From NCBI GenBank assembly GCA_039819165.1, contig JBCBSM010000001.1, forward strand, positions 2,294,001 through 2,358,000: DNA of 64,000 bases, given 5' to 3'. Positions 24,937 through 33,561 of this stretch are shown piece after piece. Below the pieces are notes generated by a model. The model saw only the letters and a list, made by a program, of their open reading frames with translations, was not told the origin of the DNA and did not search any database. Source of the DNA: Planctomycetota bacterium (lineage in GTDB: Bacteria > Planctomycetota > Phycisphaerae > Phycisphaerales > UBA1924). The position numbers and the translations under genes were made by a program. How positions within the stretch are numbered: the stretch's first letter is position 1; every line of letters starts with the position of its first letter.

Positions 24937-26964
24937 CTACGCCGTGGCCAGCCCGCGCATCGAGGCCTCGCGGCGCTTCGGGCCGGCCTGCTCGCTCTCG
25001 CCCTCGATGGCGGCGAAGGTCTCGCCGAAGCGGAACAGCCGGAAGCTGTTGAACATCACGAAGAGCACCGGCAGGATCTGGTAGAGCCCCGCGACGGCGA
25101 GGTTGAAGCTGCCCGTGGACGCGATGATGAGTCCGCCGATCACGAAGAGGATCGACGCGACGATGTTCTGCAGGATGATCGCCTTGGTCTTGCGGGCCAG
25201 CTCGATGAAGAAGGGGATGCGGCTGAGGTCGTCGTTCATGAGTGCGACGCCCGCCGAGTTGGCCGCGATGTCCGAGCCGCTCAGGCCCATGGCGACGCCG
25301 ACGTCGGCCTCGGCCAGCGAGGGCCCGTCGTTGATGCCGTCGCCAACCATCATGACGCGGTAGCCGCGATCGACCAGGTCGCGGACCAGTTCGTACTTCT
25401 CCTCGGGGAGGCACTCGGCCTCGATGGCGTCGACGCCCACGGCTACGCCCACCCGCTTGGCGACGCTCAGGCGATCGCCGGTGAAGATCGCGATGTGCCG
25501 GGCCCCGAGTTCGCGCAGCCGCTGCAGCACGCTCTTGGTGTTCTTGCGGACGCGGTCCTCCAGGCCGACGACGCCCAGGTAGCGGCCGTCGCGCATGACG
25601 TGGACGCCGGTGATGCCCTCGATCTTGGCCTCGACGGCTTCGATGGCGGACGTCTGGCCCGGCGCCACGTCCTTGAGCCAGCTGCTGCGGCCCACGTGCA
25701 GGTCGCCGGACTTGGTCCTGGCCAGCACGCCCTTGCCGTGCAATTCCTCGAAGGACTCGGGCGTCTCGCCCTGCACGCGGGCCCGCTCGGCCGTGCGCGC
25801 GATGGACTGGGCCAGCGGGTGGTTGGAGTTCTGTTCGGCCGTCGCCGCCGCCTTGAGCAGGTCGGCGCCCTCGACGCCCTCGGCGGGCACGAGCTTGGTG
25901 ACCTCGAAGGTGCCGGTGGTGATCGTGCCGGTCTTGTCCATGATGATCGTGTTGACGCCGGCGGCGGCCTCGAGGAAGGCCGTGCTCTTGACGAGGATGC
26001 CCAGCCGCGCCGCGGCGCCGAAGGCCGCCACCATCGCCGTCGGGCTGGCCAGCAGCAGGGCGGCGGGCACCGACACCACCAGCACCGTGAGCGCGGCGAT
26101 CTCGGCCTCCTCGCGCCGCGTGGGGTCGTTGGCGCTCAGCAGGAACACGACGAAGGCCACGCCGATGGCGATGGGCACGAAGAAGCGGCTGACCTGCTCG
26201 ATGATCTGCTGCCGCTGGGTCTTTGTGCTCTCGGCCTCGCGGATGAGCTGGGTCACCTTGCCGATGGTGGTGTCCTCGCCGACTTGCGTGACCTCCAGAT
26301 CGAGCATGCCCGAGAGGTTGGTCGTGCCGGCGTAGACGTCGCTGCCGGCCTGCACCGACACGGGGATGGCCTCGCCGGTCAGCGACGCCTGGTTGACCTC
26401 GCTCTCGCCGCGGACGATCCGGCCGTCCACCGGCAGGTTCTCGCCGGGACGGACGCGGACGATCTGGCCCAACTGGACCTCGGCCACGCCCATCTCCCGC
26501 TCGCTGCCGTCGGCGTCGACCACGCGGGCGACGTCGGGCGTCAGCCCGATGAGCGATTCGATCGCCCGGCGGGCGCCGCTGGCGGTCCGCTCGACGATCT
26601 CGTTGGAGATGTTCAGGATGAACGCCAGCAGGCCGGCCTCGAAGTAGCGGCCCAGCGCGAGCGCGCCGCCGACGGCGACCACCACGAGGCACCGCGAGCC
26701 GATCTCGCCCTTCTTGAGCTCCCGCCAGGCCGGTCCCAGCAGCCAGCCGCCCAGCACGATGGCGGCGACGCCCGCCAGCACGTTGGCGATCTCGGCCGAC
26801 GCCGTGTCGGTGATCTTCGCCAGGATCGAGCAGATCAGGATCACCGCGCCCACCAGGAACACGACCAGCTTCTTCTCGATCCGGGCGTCCTGCCGATCCT
26901 CGGCGGACATCAACTCGGGGTCGGCGGCGTGCTCGACGGTCGAGGGCGAGGCGGCGGTGGACAT
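24937..26964 (-). CDS. P1B-like heavy-metal ATPase lacking the CPC motif
   Basis: A 675-residue P-type ATPase of the P1B (heavy-metal) layout without an N-terminal metal-binding HMA domain. Actuator domain: NQASLTGEAIPV (TGE at 196-198). Phosphorylation site Asp343 in IMDKTGTITTGT. The P1B-specific HP locus SNHPLAQSIA is present, as is the hinge MVGDGINDGPSLAEADVGVAMG. The transmembrane metal site that is CPC in P1B pumps reads SVPAALLLASPTAM: Val299-Pro300-Ala301, keeping only Pro. Hydrolysis residues are complete, so the enzyme is probably active, but its ion cannot be assumed to be a thiophilic metal. It lies convergent to rmlB. Confidence 0.9.
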   Translation of the reverse strand: MSTAASPSTVEHAADPELMSAEDRQDARIEKKLVVFLVGAVILICSILAKITDTASAEIANVLAGVAAIVLGGWLLGPAWRELKKGEIGSRCLVVVAVGGALALGRYFEAGLLAFILNISNEIVERTASGARRAIESLIGLTPDVARVVDADGSEREMGVAEVQLGQIVRVRPGENLPVDGRIVRGESEVNQASLTGEAIPVSVQAGSDVYAGTTNLSGMLDLEVTQVGEDTTIGKVTQLIREAESTKTQRQQIIEQVSRFFVPIAIGVAFVVFLLSANDPTRREEAEIAALTVLVVSVPAALLLASPTAMVAAFGAAARLGILVKSTAFLEAAAGVNTIIMDKTGTITTGTFEVTKLVPAEGVEGADLLKAAATAEQNSNHPLAQSIARTAERARVQGETPESFEELHGKGVLARTKSGDLHVGRSSWLKDVAPGQTSAIEAVEAKIEGITGVHVMRDGRYLGVVGLEDRVRKNTKSVLQRLRELGARHIAIFTGDRLSVAKRVGVAVGVDAIEAECLPEEKYELVRDLVDRGYRVMMVGDGINDGPSLAEADVGVAMGLSGSDIAANSAGVALMNDDLSRIPFFIELARKTKAIILQNIVASILFVIGGLIIASTGSFNLAVAGLYQILPVLFVMFNSFRLFRFGETFAAIEGESEQAGPKRREASMRGLATA

Positions 26965-27207
26965 GCGGGTGCTCCTGCCAGCGTGCCGATGGGGTGCGCC
27001 GGTGCGGCGCGGGGGCGACCAGTTTAGGGGCCCGTGCGAGCCCGACGATCCGTCTGAGACCGGCCTGGGCCGGCACGCAACCTACTACAATCCGAACGCA
27101 TCGGGCGATGCCCGCGGCGCGGATCCCGTGGTACGGCCCCCGCTGCGCCGCGGTTCAGCGTCTCGGGCGTTCGCCGCATCGACGCCGGCCGGGGTATCGT
27201 CGCGGCG

Positions 27208-28242
27208 ATGATCCACGCCGCGATCCTCGGCAGCGGGCAGATGGGGCTGGTCTGCTCGACGTTGCTCGCCAGTGCCGAGGCACCCGCGGCCGAGGGCATC
27301 GCCGCCGCAGACGACGTGGGCCGCATCGCGCTGTGGGGCCACGATGCCGACGCCCAGCACCGCCTCGCCCAGGTCCGCACGAGCGACCTGCTGGACGGAT
27401 TCACGCTGCCCGAGCGGGTGGGTGTCGCGCTGGACGACGGGGCCGCCCTCGCCGGCACCGGGCTGATCGTCTGCGCCATCCCCGTGCAGCACATCCGCGC
27501 CGTGTTCGAGCGCCTGGCGGACCGGGTCGAGCCGGGCGCGGCGGTGGTCTCGGTGGCCAAGGGCATCGAGGCGGGCACGCTGCTGCGGCCCACCGAGGTC
27601 ATCGCCGAAGCCATCGGCGGCGATCGCCCGCTGGCGACGCTGAGCGGCCCGACGATCGCGGCCGAACTCGCCCGGGGGCTGCCCGCCACGATGGTCGCCG
27701 CCAGCGAGGACGCCGCCTTCGCCGCCCGCGTGCAGCAGTGGTTCGCGGCCCGCTACCTCCGCGTGTACACCAACGAGGACCTCGTCGGCGTCGAGCTCGC
27801 CGGCGCGATCAAGAACGTGATCGCCATCGCGGCGGGCATCCTCGACGGGCTGCAGGCCGGTTTCAACGCCAAGAGTGCGCTGCTCGCGCGCGGCCTCGCG
27901 GAGATCACCCGCCTGGGCAACGCCATGGGCGCCCGCACCGAGACCTTCTTCGGCGTCGCGGGCGTGGGCGACCTGACCACCACCTGCTTCAGCCCCGAGG
28001 GCCGCAACCGCGCCTGCGGCGAGGCGCTGGGCAAGGGCCGCACCCTCGAGCAGCACCTAGCGGCGACCAGGCACGTCGTCGAGGGTGTGCATACCACCAG
28101 CGGCGTGGTCGAGCTCGCGCAGCGGCACGGCGTGGAGATGCCCATCTGCGAGGCCGTCAACGCCGTGCTCTTCGACGGCCTCGACCCCGTCGACGCCATC
28201 GGCATGCTCATGAGCCGCACGCCCAAGGAAGAGCGGCTCTAG
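27208..28242 (+). CDS. gpsA: Glycerol-3-phosphate dehydrogenase [NAD(P)+]
   Basis: Makes sn-glycerol 3-phosphate from dihydroxyacetone phosphate for phospholipid synthesis; cytosolic. The 344 residues include the nucleotide-binding ILGSGQMGLVCSTLLA at the N-terminus, VVSVAKGIEAGTLLRPTEV, LSGPTIAAELARGLPATMV, and the catalytic-Lys region VELAGAIKNVIAIAAGILDGL, then GVGDLTTTC and EGVHTTSGVVELA. Length is normal for the family. A TACAAT -10-like element lies at 27086-27091 in the divergent gap. Its stop codon overlaps the convergent comEC stop in a shared CTAG. Confidence 0.95.
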   Translation: MIHAAILGSGQMGLVCSTLLASAEAPAAEGIAAADDVGRIALWGHDADAQHRLAQVRTSDLLDGFTLPERVGVALDDGAALAGTGLIVCAIPVQHIRAVFERLADRVEPGAAVVSVAKGIEAGTLLRPTEVIAEAIGGDRPLATLSGPTIAAELARGLPATMVAASEDAAFAARVQQWFAARYLRVYTNEDLVGVELAGAIKNVIAIAAGILDGLQAGFNAKSALLARGLAEITRLGNAMGARTETFFGVAGVGDLTTTCFSPEGRNRACGEALGKGRTLEQHLAATRHVVEGVHTTSGVVELAQRHGVEMPICEAVNAVLFDGLDPVDAIGMLMSRTPKEERL

Positions 28243-30785
28243 GGATCGGGCACCTCCAGCTCGCCGCGACGCATCGCGGCCACTTCGAGCCCGGCGCGCG
28301 AGCGGACGTGGATCGCGCCATCGCGGCCCGTCACCAGCCAGAGCCCGTCGCCGCGCGCCTCCCGCCAGGGATCCTGCCGCACCCGTGCCGGCCCCGCGGA
28401 CTGGATGACCACCCGGGCGTCGGCCAGCGCGACCAGCCGCCTCGCGTGCTCGTCGTCGGCGCCGTGGTGGGGCAGCTCGAGCACGTCGACGCGGAGGAGC
28501 GCCGGGTCGACGCGCTCCAGCAGTCGCGCCAGGCCGCCGCCGCCGATGTCGGCCGTCAGCAGCACCCGCACGCCGTCGGCGGCCTCGACGAGCGCCACGA
28601 GCGACGCGTCGTTGGGCGATTCGATCCGCGCGTCCACCGGCGGCCAGAGCACGGTGGCCGTGGCGGACCCGACCTGGAAGCGATCGCCCGCGGCGACGGT
28701 GCGGATCTGGACGCCCAGCTCCGCCAACTCGTCGAAGATGTCGTCCATGGCCCCACCCCGCCGCGTGTGCTCGGCGGCCTGCGGCGTGGTGAACAGCGTC
28801 GCGATGCCCAGCTCTCGCATTGCTCTGGGTAGGCCGTTGGCGTGGTCGAGGTTGGCGTGCGTGAGCACCGCGGCGTCCACGCGGCCCAGGCCCAGTGCTC
28901 GCACGGCGCGAACGGTCGTGGCGCCCGCGCCGCCGCCGATCGAGCCGCAGTCCCACAGCACGTCCTCACCATCGCTTGAGAGCAGGTGGGCCGTGCCGTC
29001 GCCGACCGCGAGCGTGTGGACATCGAGCTGCCCAGCTTGCTCGAACGGCCGCGCGAGTTCCGTCCAGGCCCAAGCCGCGACCAGCAGCACCGCGAGCCCG
29101 TGGTTCCACCGCACGCGTCGGCCGCGGACGACGACCACGATCGCCGTCCCGGTCGCCGTGATCGCCAGCGCTGTGCTGATACGCGGGAGCGCGACGGCCG
29201 ACGCGGGCAGCGCATCGAACCAGCCCACGACGGCGTTGCAGGCGTCGGCGAGCGCGAGTAGGGGCAGCCGCAGCGCCCCGGCCACGGGCGGCGCGACGGC
29301 GGCGATTGCGATGGCGGCGTACGAGGCCACCAGCAGCACCGCGATCATGGGCGTCGCGACGATGGTCGCCGGCACCGTCCAGGGGCTGAGCAGGCCGGTG
29401 TGCAGCGCGATGGCCGGCGCCGACAGCAGCCAGCACAGGGCCGTCGCGCTCGCCAGTCGCGCGACCGATCCCGCCGCCACCCGCACGCCGCTCCGCCACA
29501 GGGGCGCCGGCGCGTGCAGCACGCCCCGCACCGGCGATCGCTCGCCGAAGAGGGTGGCGTGCGCCCGAGGCGCCAGCGCGATGAGCGCCGCGACGAGCCC
29601 GAAGCTCAGCTGGAACCCGAGATCGAAGAGCTGCGGGGGATCGAACAGCAGTATGGCGGTCGCCGTCCACGCCAGCACCGCCAGCGGATCGTGCCGCCGC
29701 CCCAGCGCCCGGGCGGCGAGCAGCGCGAGCACCATGATGCCCGCCCGGACGATGGGCGTCCGCGCCGGCACGAGCACCAGCAGTAGCCCCACCGCGACCG
29801 CCACGCCCGCGGCGTGCACGCGCCAGCCCGGCACGAACGTCCGCAGCAGCCACGCCGCCGCCCCCGCCAGGATCGCCAGGTGCAGCCCGGAGATCGCCAG
29901 CAGGTGCGCCAGACCGACGCGACGGAACGGCCTGTAGGCCTCCTCAAAGCCCGCGTCGCGCTGGCCCAGCACCAGCGCCGCCAGCAGCCCGCTCGCGGGA
30001 TCGGCGTCGTCGGCCCGCACGCCCAGCAGCGATCGGCCGCCGGACTGCACACGCCAGCGCACCCGCGCCAGCCAGCCCCGCGCGCGCGCCCACCAGGTCC
30101 CGCCGGACGCTTCGGCCAGCAGCTCCCAGTCGTCGGTGTGCAGCGTGGCGGCGTCGATCCGCCAGGACTCGCGGTCGCCGGGGTTCCGCGGGCCGACCGG
30201 CGCGTGCAGCCAGCCGACGACCTCGAGCCGCGAGCCGGGTGTCAGCCAGTTCGGCGCGGCATCAACCGCGTCATCGACGCGCAGCCGCACGCCGCCGGAC
30301 GCCGTGGTCCATCCGTCGCCGAGATCGATCGCCTCGGCCTCGACCTCGATGGCGGTGCGGTCGCCGGCGAATACGCCCCGCTCCCACGATGGCGTCGCCG
30401 CGTCCGGGTCCGCCGGGGCCGAACGCACGCGGGCCGTCAGCCCCACGAGGGCCCGCTGCCGGCCGGCATCGTCGATGGGCAGCGCCGCGGCGTGGTGCAG
30501 CACATGGTCGCGGGGCGGATGGTGCTCGAGCGTCGCCCGCCCCGCGGTGAGCATGAGCGCTGCGGCGAGCAGCGCGGCGGCGGCGGTCCGCCGGCCGCCA
30601 AGAAGCCCGAGTCCGGCGAGGCACACCACCGCCCCGAAGAGCGCTTCGGGCGTGGCGCTGCCGATGAAGGAAGGCCACGCCGAAGACGCCAATATGCCCG
30701 CTATGCACGCCGCAAGGGTCCACGCCGCCCGCGTCCGCGGCCGCGTATCGACGCGGGGCAATTCGTCGGAGTGCGGCAGGTCCAC
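28239..30785 (-). CDS. comEC: ComEC/Rec2-type DNA uptake channel
   Basis: An 848-residue inner-membrane protein expected to carry single-stranded DNA into the cytoplasm during natural transformation. The order is an N-terminal helical/DUF4131 region to about residue 250, a Competence-domain core (RRVGLAHLLAISGLHLAILAGAAAWLL; ARTPIVRAGIMVLALLAARALGRRHDPL), and a C-terminal metallo-beta-lactamase-like domain from about residue 590 with LTHANLDHANGLPRAM and ELPHHGADDEHARRL. In the MBL motif the family HxxxDH is readable as H-A-N-L-D-H. All three parts are present, so the gene looks intact. It is 104 bp downstream of a pseudopilin gene on the same strand. Confidence 0.93.
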   Translation of the reverse strand: MDLPHSDELPRVDTRPRTRAAWTLAACIAGILASSAWPSFIGSATPEALFGAVVCLAGLGLLGGRRTAAAALLAAALMLTAGRATLEHHPPRDHVLHHAAALPIDDAGRQRALVGLTARVRSAPADPDAATPSWERGVFAGDRTAIEVEAEAIDLGDGWTTASGGVRLRVDDAVDAAPNWLTPGSRLEVVGWLHAPVGPRNPGDRESWRIDAATLHTDDWELLAEASGGTWWARARGWLARVRWRVQSGGRSLLGVRADDADPASGLLAALVLGQRDAGFEEAYRPFRRVGLAHLLAISGLHLAILAGAAAWLLRTFVPGWRVHAAGVAVAVGLLLVLVPARTPIVRAGIMVLALLAARALGRRHDPLAVLAWTATAILLFDPPQLFDLGFQLSFGLVAALIALAPRAHATLFGERSPVRGVLHAPAPLWRSGVRVAAGSVARLASATALCWLLSAPAIALHTGLLSPWTVPATIVATPMIAVLLVASYAAIAIAAVAPPVAGALRLPLLALADACNAVVGWFDALPASAVALPRISTALAITATGTAIVVVVRGRRVRWNHGLAVLLVAAWAWTELARPFEQAGQLDVHTLAVGDGTAHLLSSDGEDVLWDCGSIGGGAGATTVRAVRALGLGRVDAAVLTHANLDHANGLPRAMRELGIATLFTTPQAAEHTRRGGAMDDIFDELAELGVQIRTVAAGDRFQVGSATATVLWPPVDARIESPNDASLVALVEAADGVRVLLTADIGGGGLARLLERVDPALLRVDVLELPHHGADDEHARRLVALADARVVIQSAGPARVRQDPWREARGDGLWLVTGRDGAIHVRSRAGLEVAAMRRGELEVPDP

Positions 30786-30889
30786 GCCCGGAGCGTGGGA
30801 CGGCGGCCGCCCGCGGTCAAGCGGATGAGGCCGCGATCGCGAGTTCGCCGGCGAGCATCGCGGCCGAATGCCGCTACCGAGCCATCAAA

Positions 30890-31963
30890 TCAGTTGCCGG
30901 CCGTCTGGATGATGTCGTCGAACTGGTCGAGCAGATCGATCGACTCGACCTGGCCTTCCCCGTCCACGAGCCGGTCGCCCGAGTCGCCGTAGAAAGAACG
31001 CCAGAAGACCAGCCCGTCGGCGGTCTGGGCGGTGCGGCCGCCCTTGTCCTTGGAGCCCAGGTACACCGCGTCGCGGCCGGCCGAGTGGAACAGCAGCTGG
31101 CCCCGCGGCGCGGAGGGGAACACGTTGGGCGGCGTGTCGCCCGAGGGGATCGTCGGTGCTCCGAGCAGCACCATCAGGTGCTCGAGCCGCTGGCTCTCGG
31201 TCACGTCTTCGGCGATGACGCTGTGCTCGCTGGTCGCCGTGCGGAAGGTGATGTCCTTGCGCTGCTTGCCGAGCTCCTCGGATCTCAGGAAGCCCGCGTT
31301 GGACGCCCAGTAGAATCGTGCCGGAGGTTCCGAGGCGGACGTGGGCGAGGAGATCCTCACGAAGTCCTCGACCTCCTCGACCGGCTGGATGGCGGTGCGG
31401 TCGGCCTGCCAGGCCAACACCGGGGTGCCGAAGGCGTCGACCACGTCGGGCAGCCTCGTGTGGTTCTCGACCGACGTGGTGAACTGCGTACCAGACTCGA
31501 TGCCGTCCTGCGGCACGAATCGCCCCGCGTCGGGGGTGTAGTAGCCGCCACCCGCCTGGGTGGTGCCGATGAGATCGAGATCGACCAGGACCGTGGCGTC
31601 GCTGGTGGGGCCGACCTCGACGATGGTGTCGCTCTGGCCGCCGAGCGCCGGGCCGCTGGGCTCGACGACGCCACCGGCCAGATCCAGCATGATGTTCTCC
31701 ATCACGGTGAAGCCGCGGTCCTCGTTGTCCATGTCGCCCATCTGCCGAGCCGTGAACAGCCCCGGGGCCCGCTGATTGTCGTTCTCGAATTGCTGGGCCG
31801 CGCCCGAGATGGCCGCGAGCTGCGCCGCGGTGGACGCCTTGCGCGCGGTGTTTCGGGCCCCGCCCAGCGCGGGCAGGATGATCGCCACGATGAGCGCGAT
31901 GACGACGATCACCACGAGCAACTCGATCAGCGAGAACGCGCGGCGGCGTGCGTGTGGCGGCAT
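30890..31963 (-). CDS. Type II/IV pseudopilin-like protein
   Basis: A 357-residue protein with a prepilin N-terminus: a short basic leader MPPHARRRA, then FSLIELLVVIVVIALIVAIILPAL as the hydrophobic helix with Glu at position +5. The residue before the cleavage site is Ala instead of the usual Gly, which prepilin peptidases tolerate poorly to moderately. The C-terminal domain (about residues 40-357) is large for a major pseudopilin and of the type common in planctomycete prepilin-like proteins. It has a good ribosome-binding site (GAGGAGG). It lies upstream of comEC on the same strand, so a role in DNA uptake or secretion is possible. Confidence 0.85.
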   Translation of the reverse strand: MPPHARRRAFSLIELLVVIVVIALIVAIILPALGGARNTARKASTAAQLAAISGAAQQFENDNQRAPGLFTARQMGDMDNEDRGFTVMENIMLDLAGGVVEPSGPALGGQSDTIVEVGPTSDATVLVDLDLIGTTQAGGGYYTPDAGRFVPQDGIESGTQFTTSVENHTRLPDVVDAFGTPVLAWQADRTAIQPVEEVEDFVRISSPTSASEPPARFYWASNAGFLRSEELGKQRKDITFRTATSEHSVIAEDVTESQRLEHLMVLLGAPTIPSGDTPPNVFPSAPRGQLLFHSAGRDAVYLGSKDKGGRTAQTADGLVFWRSFYGDSGDRLVDGEGQVESIDLLDQFDDIIQTAGN

Positions 31964-32103
31964 GGCCAGGTCCTCCTCGATGCTGTCACCGGGCCGATGA
32001 GGCCCGATCCCTCCATGCGGCCAACGACGGGCCGCGGATGACTCCCCGGGAAGTCTGTTCGCGGCCCGTGGGCCAGCAGTTGCCCGGCCGCCGCGTTCGG
32101 CCG

Positions 32104-32109
32104 AGTGTA
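32104..32109 (-). promoter_or_regulatory. -10-like element (TACACT) before the pseudopilin gene
   Basis: TACACT on the minus strand, 141 bp upstream of the pseudopilin ATG and just after the upstream terminator. The same hexamer precedes tRNA-Phe and dnaN. No good -35 is visible here. Confidence 0.3.
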
Positions 32110-32152
32110 TCGGGCCCGGGGCCGTCCCCGTTCGACACCGCCGGCGGCACCC

Positions 32153-32186
32153 AAAAAAGGCGGCCGCACACGTGTGTGCGACCGCC
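32153..32186 (-). terminator. Strong intrinsic terminator
   Basis: Read on the minus strand, GGCGGTCGCACACACGTGTG pairs back to GGCCGCC with near-perfect complementarity across 32159-32186, followed by TTTTTT (32158-32153). It would end transcripts coming from the HDOD gene or from a small RNA in the gap. Confidence 0.85.
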
Positions 32187-32312
32187 CGGAGGGAGAAAGA
32201 GAGAGTCCTCTTGGGTCCGCGGGCGGATCGCGGCGCACGCCCCGGCCCGCACCCTAATCGGGAGATTAGACCGATTCACGCCACCGATCATGGCCCCGGC
32301 GCAGATTTGAGT
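32153..32312 (-). ncRNA. Candidate small RNA (unproven)
   Basis: A weak promoter-like pair on the minus strand (TTGCAC at 32343-32338, an AT-rich CATACATAAC patch at about 32320-32311) lies about 160 bp before the strong terminator. Between them is a perfect 6-bp stem-loop CTAATC-TCCC-GATTAG (32269-32254). No open frame with a ribosome-binding site fits. This is an inference from layout only; the region may simply be the 3' untranslated part of the HDOD transcript. Confidence 0.22.
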
Positions 32313-32465
32313 TATGTATGGGTTAGGGTCCGCCCCGGTGCAATGCACCCCGATCCGGGGCATAACAACCGGCAACACGATGCCTTAGCACGCCCCAGCA
32401 CGGGTGGACCGTGCATGGCCCGATCGTGCGCGGGTTTGCAGCAGGCGTGTCGCGGTGGTGGCGTG

Positions 32466-33350
32466 CTAGCCGAGCAGGCCGGCGGCCGCCTCGATCTCCT
32501 CGGGCACGCGGGCCCGCAGGGCGGCCAGGTCGTCCTCGCCGAGCTTGAGCAACTCGAGCACCGCCGGATCAATCGCTAGCGAGGGCAGGTCGAGCCGGAA
32601 CTGGCCCTGGACCTCGCCCACCAGGCGGTCGGCCAGGTAGACCATCGCCGGCAGGCGGCGGCCGTCGGCCGGGGCCTCCAGCGGCGTGTGGTGGAAGCCG
32701 GTGACGAGCTGGAAGTTGCTCGGGAACTTCCACTTCTCGCACAGGCCGCGGCCGAAGTCCTGGTGGTCGGCCCCGAAGACGTTCGCCTCGGCCTCGCGGA
32801 TGTCGACGCTCGGGGCGCCGCTGCCGTCGACGGCCAGCTGCTGCACGACCTCGATGAGCTTGTTGCGGTCGTACTGCATCTCGACCATCAGCCCGATGTT
32901 GTGCATCAGGCCCGCGAGGAAGGCCTCGTCGGCCATGCCCACCTTGGCGGCATCGGCGATCATCTTGGTCACCGCGCCGCAGGCGACCGCGTGCTCCCAC
33001 ACGGCCCGGGCGCTGAAGCCCTGCGAGATGTCGCCCCCGCGGAAGAGCTTGGCGAGGCTCGCGGCGATGGCGATGTTCTTCACCGCGTTGAGCCCGAGCA
33101 TCACGATGGCCCGGTTGATCGAGCCGATCTGCCCCGGCAGCCCGTAGAACGACGAGTTGACGACCTTCAGGATGCGGCTGGACAACGCCGGGTCGTTCGC
33201 GATGACCTTGTGCAGGTCCTGGGCCGTCGACGAGGGGTCCTCGACCAGCTCCACGATCTTGAGCGTGATCTCGGGAAGCGTCGCGATGTGGCTGATCTCG
33301 CGGATCGCCAGCTTGACGGCCTGTTCGCGGTCCTGCGTGCTCGTGGTCAT
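32466..33350 (-). CDS. HDOD domain protein
   Basis: A 294-residue signalling protein made almost entirely of one HDOD domain (about residues 15-215), a relative of HD phosphohydrolases without the full metal site. Features are SHIATLPEITLKIVELVEDP, ILKVVNSSFYGLPGQIGSINRAIVMLGLNAVKNIAIA, VWEHAVACGAVTKMIA, and FLAGLMHNIGLMVEMQ, where the HD pair of true phosphodiesterases reads H-N. Such proteins act in regulation (motility, chemotaxis, stress). The start is supported by AGGAG upstream. It stands alone and is divergent from the ClpP-like gene, with a 211-bp gap. Confidence 0.92.
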   Translation of the reverse strand: MTTSTQDREQAVKLAIREISHIATLPEITLKIVELVEDPSSTAQDLHKVIANDPALSSRILKVVNSSFYGLPGQIGSINRAIVMLGLNAVKNIAIAASLAKLFRGGDISQGFSARAVWEHAVACGAVTKMIADAAKVGMADEAFLAGLMHNIGLMVEMQYDRNKLIEVVQQLAVDGSGAPSVDIREAEANVFGADHQDFGRGLCEKWKFPSNFQLVTGFHHTPLEAPADGRRLPAMVYLADRLVGEVQGQFRLDLPSLAIDPAVLELLKLGEDDLAALRARVPEEIEAAAGLLG

Positions 33351-33561
33351 CGTCCGTGCTCCTGAGCGTGGCGGCTAGGTCCGATTGAGCATCGGCGGAC
33401 CGCGTACGCGACTTCACCGGCTTCGCGGCCGCGCTCGGATTTGCGTCGCCGCCGAGGGAACCCGCTCGCAACCCGCTAACAACGGGCCGAAAAGACCCGT
33501 AGCACCGCACTGCAGCTCCGGCTGCGCGGCATGCTTACGAGACACCCAGGAGGTTGAAGCG

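Larger units (their letters stand above)
31964..32465. other. Intergenic stretch between HDOD and pseudopilin genes
   Basis: About 500 bp with no convincing reading frame. It holds a -10-like element for the pseudopilin gene (32104-32109), a strong minus-strand terminator (32153-32186), a perfect CTAATC/GATTAG stem-loop (32254-32269) and an AT-rich patch (32305-32325). This layout leaves room for a small minus-strand RNA ending at the terminator. Confidence 0.5.
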
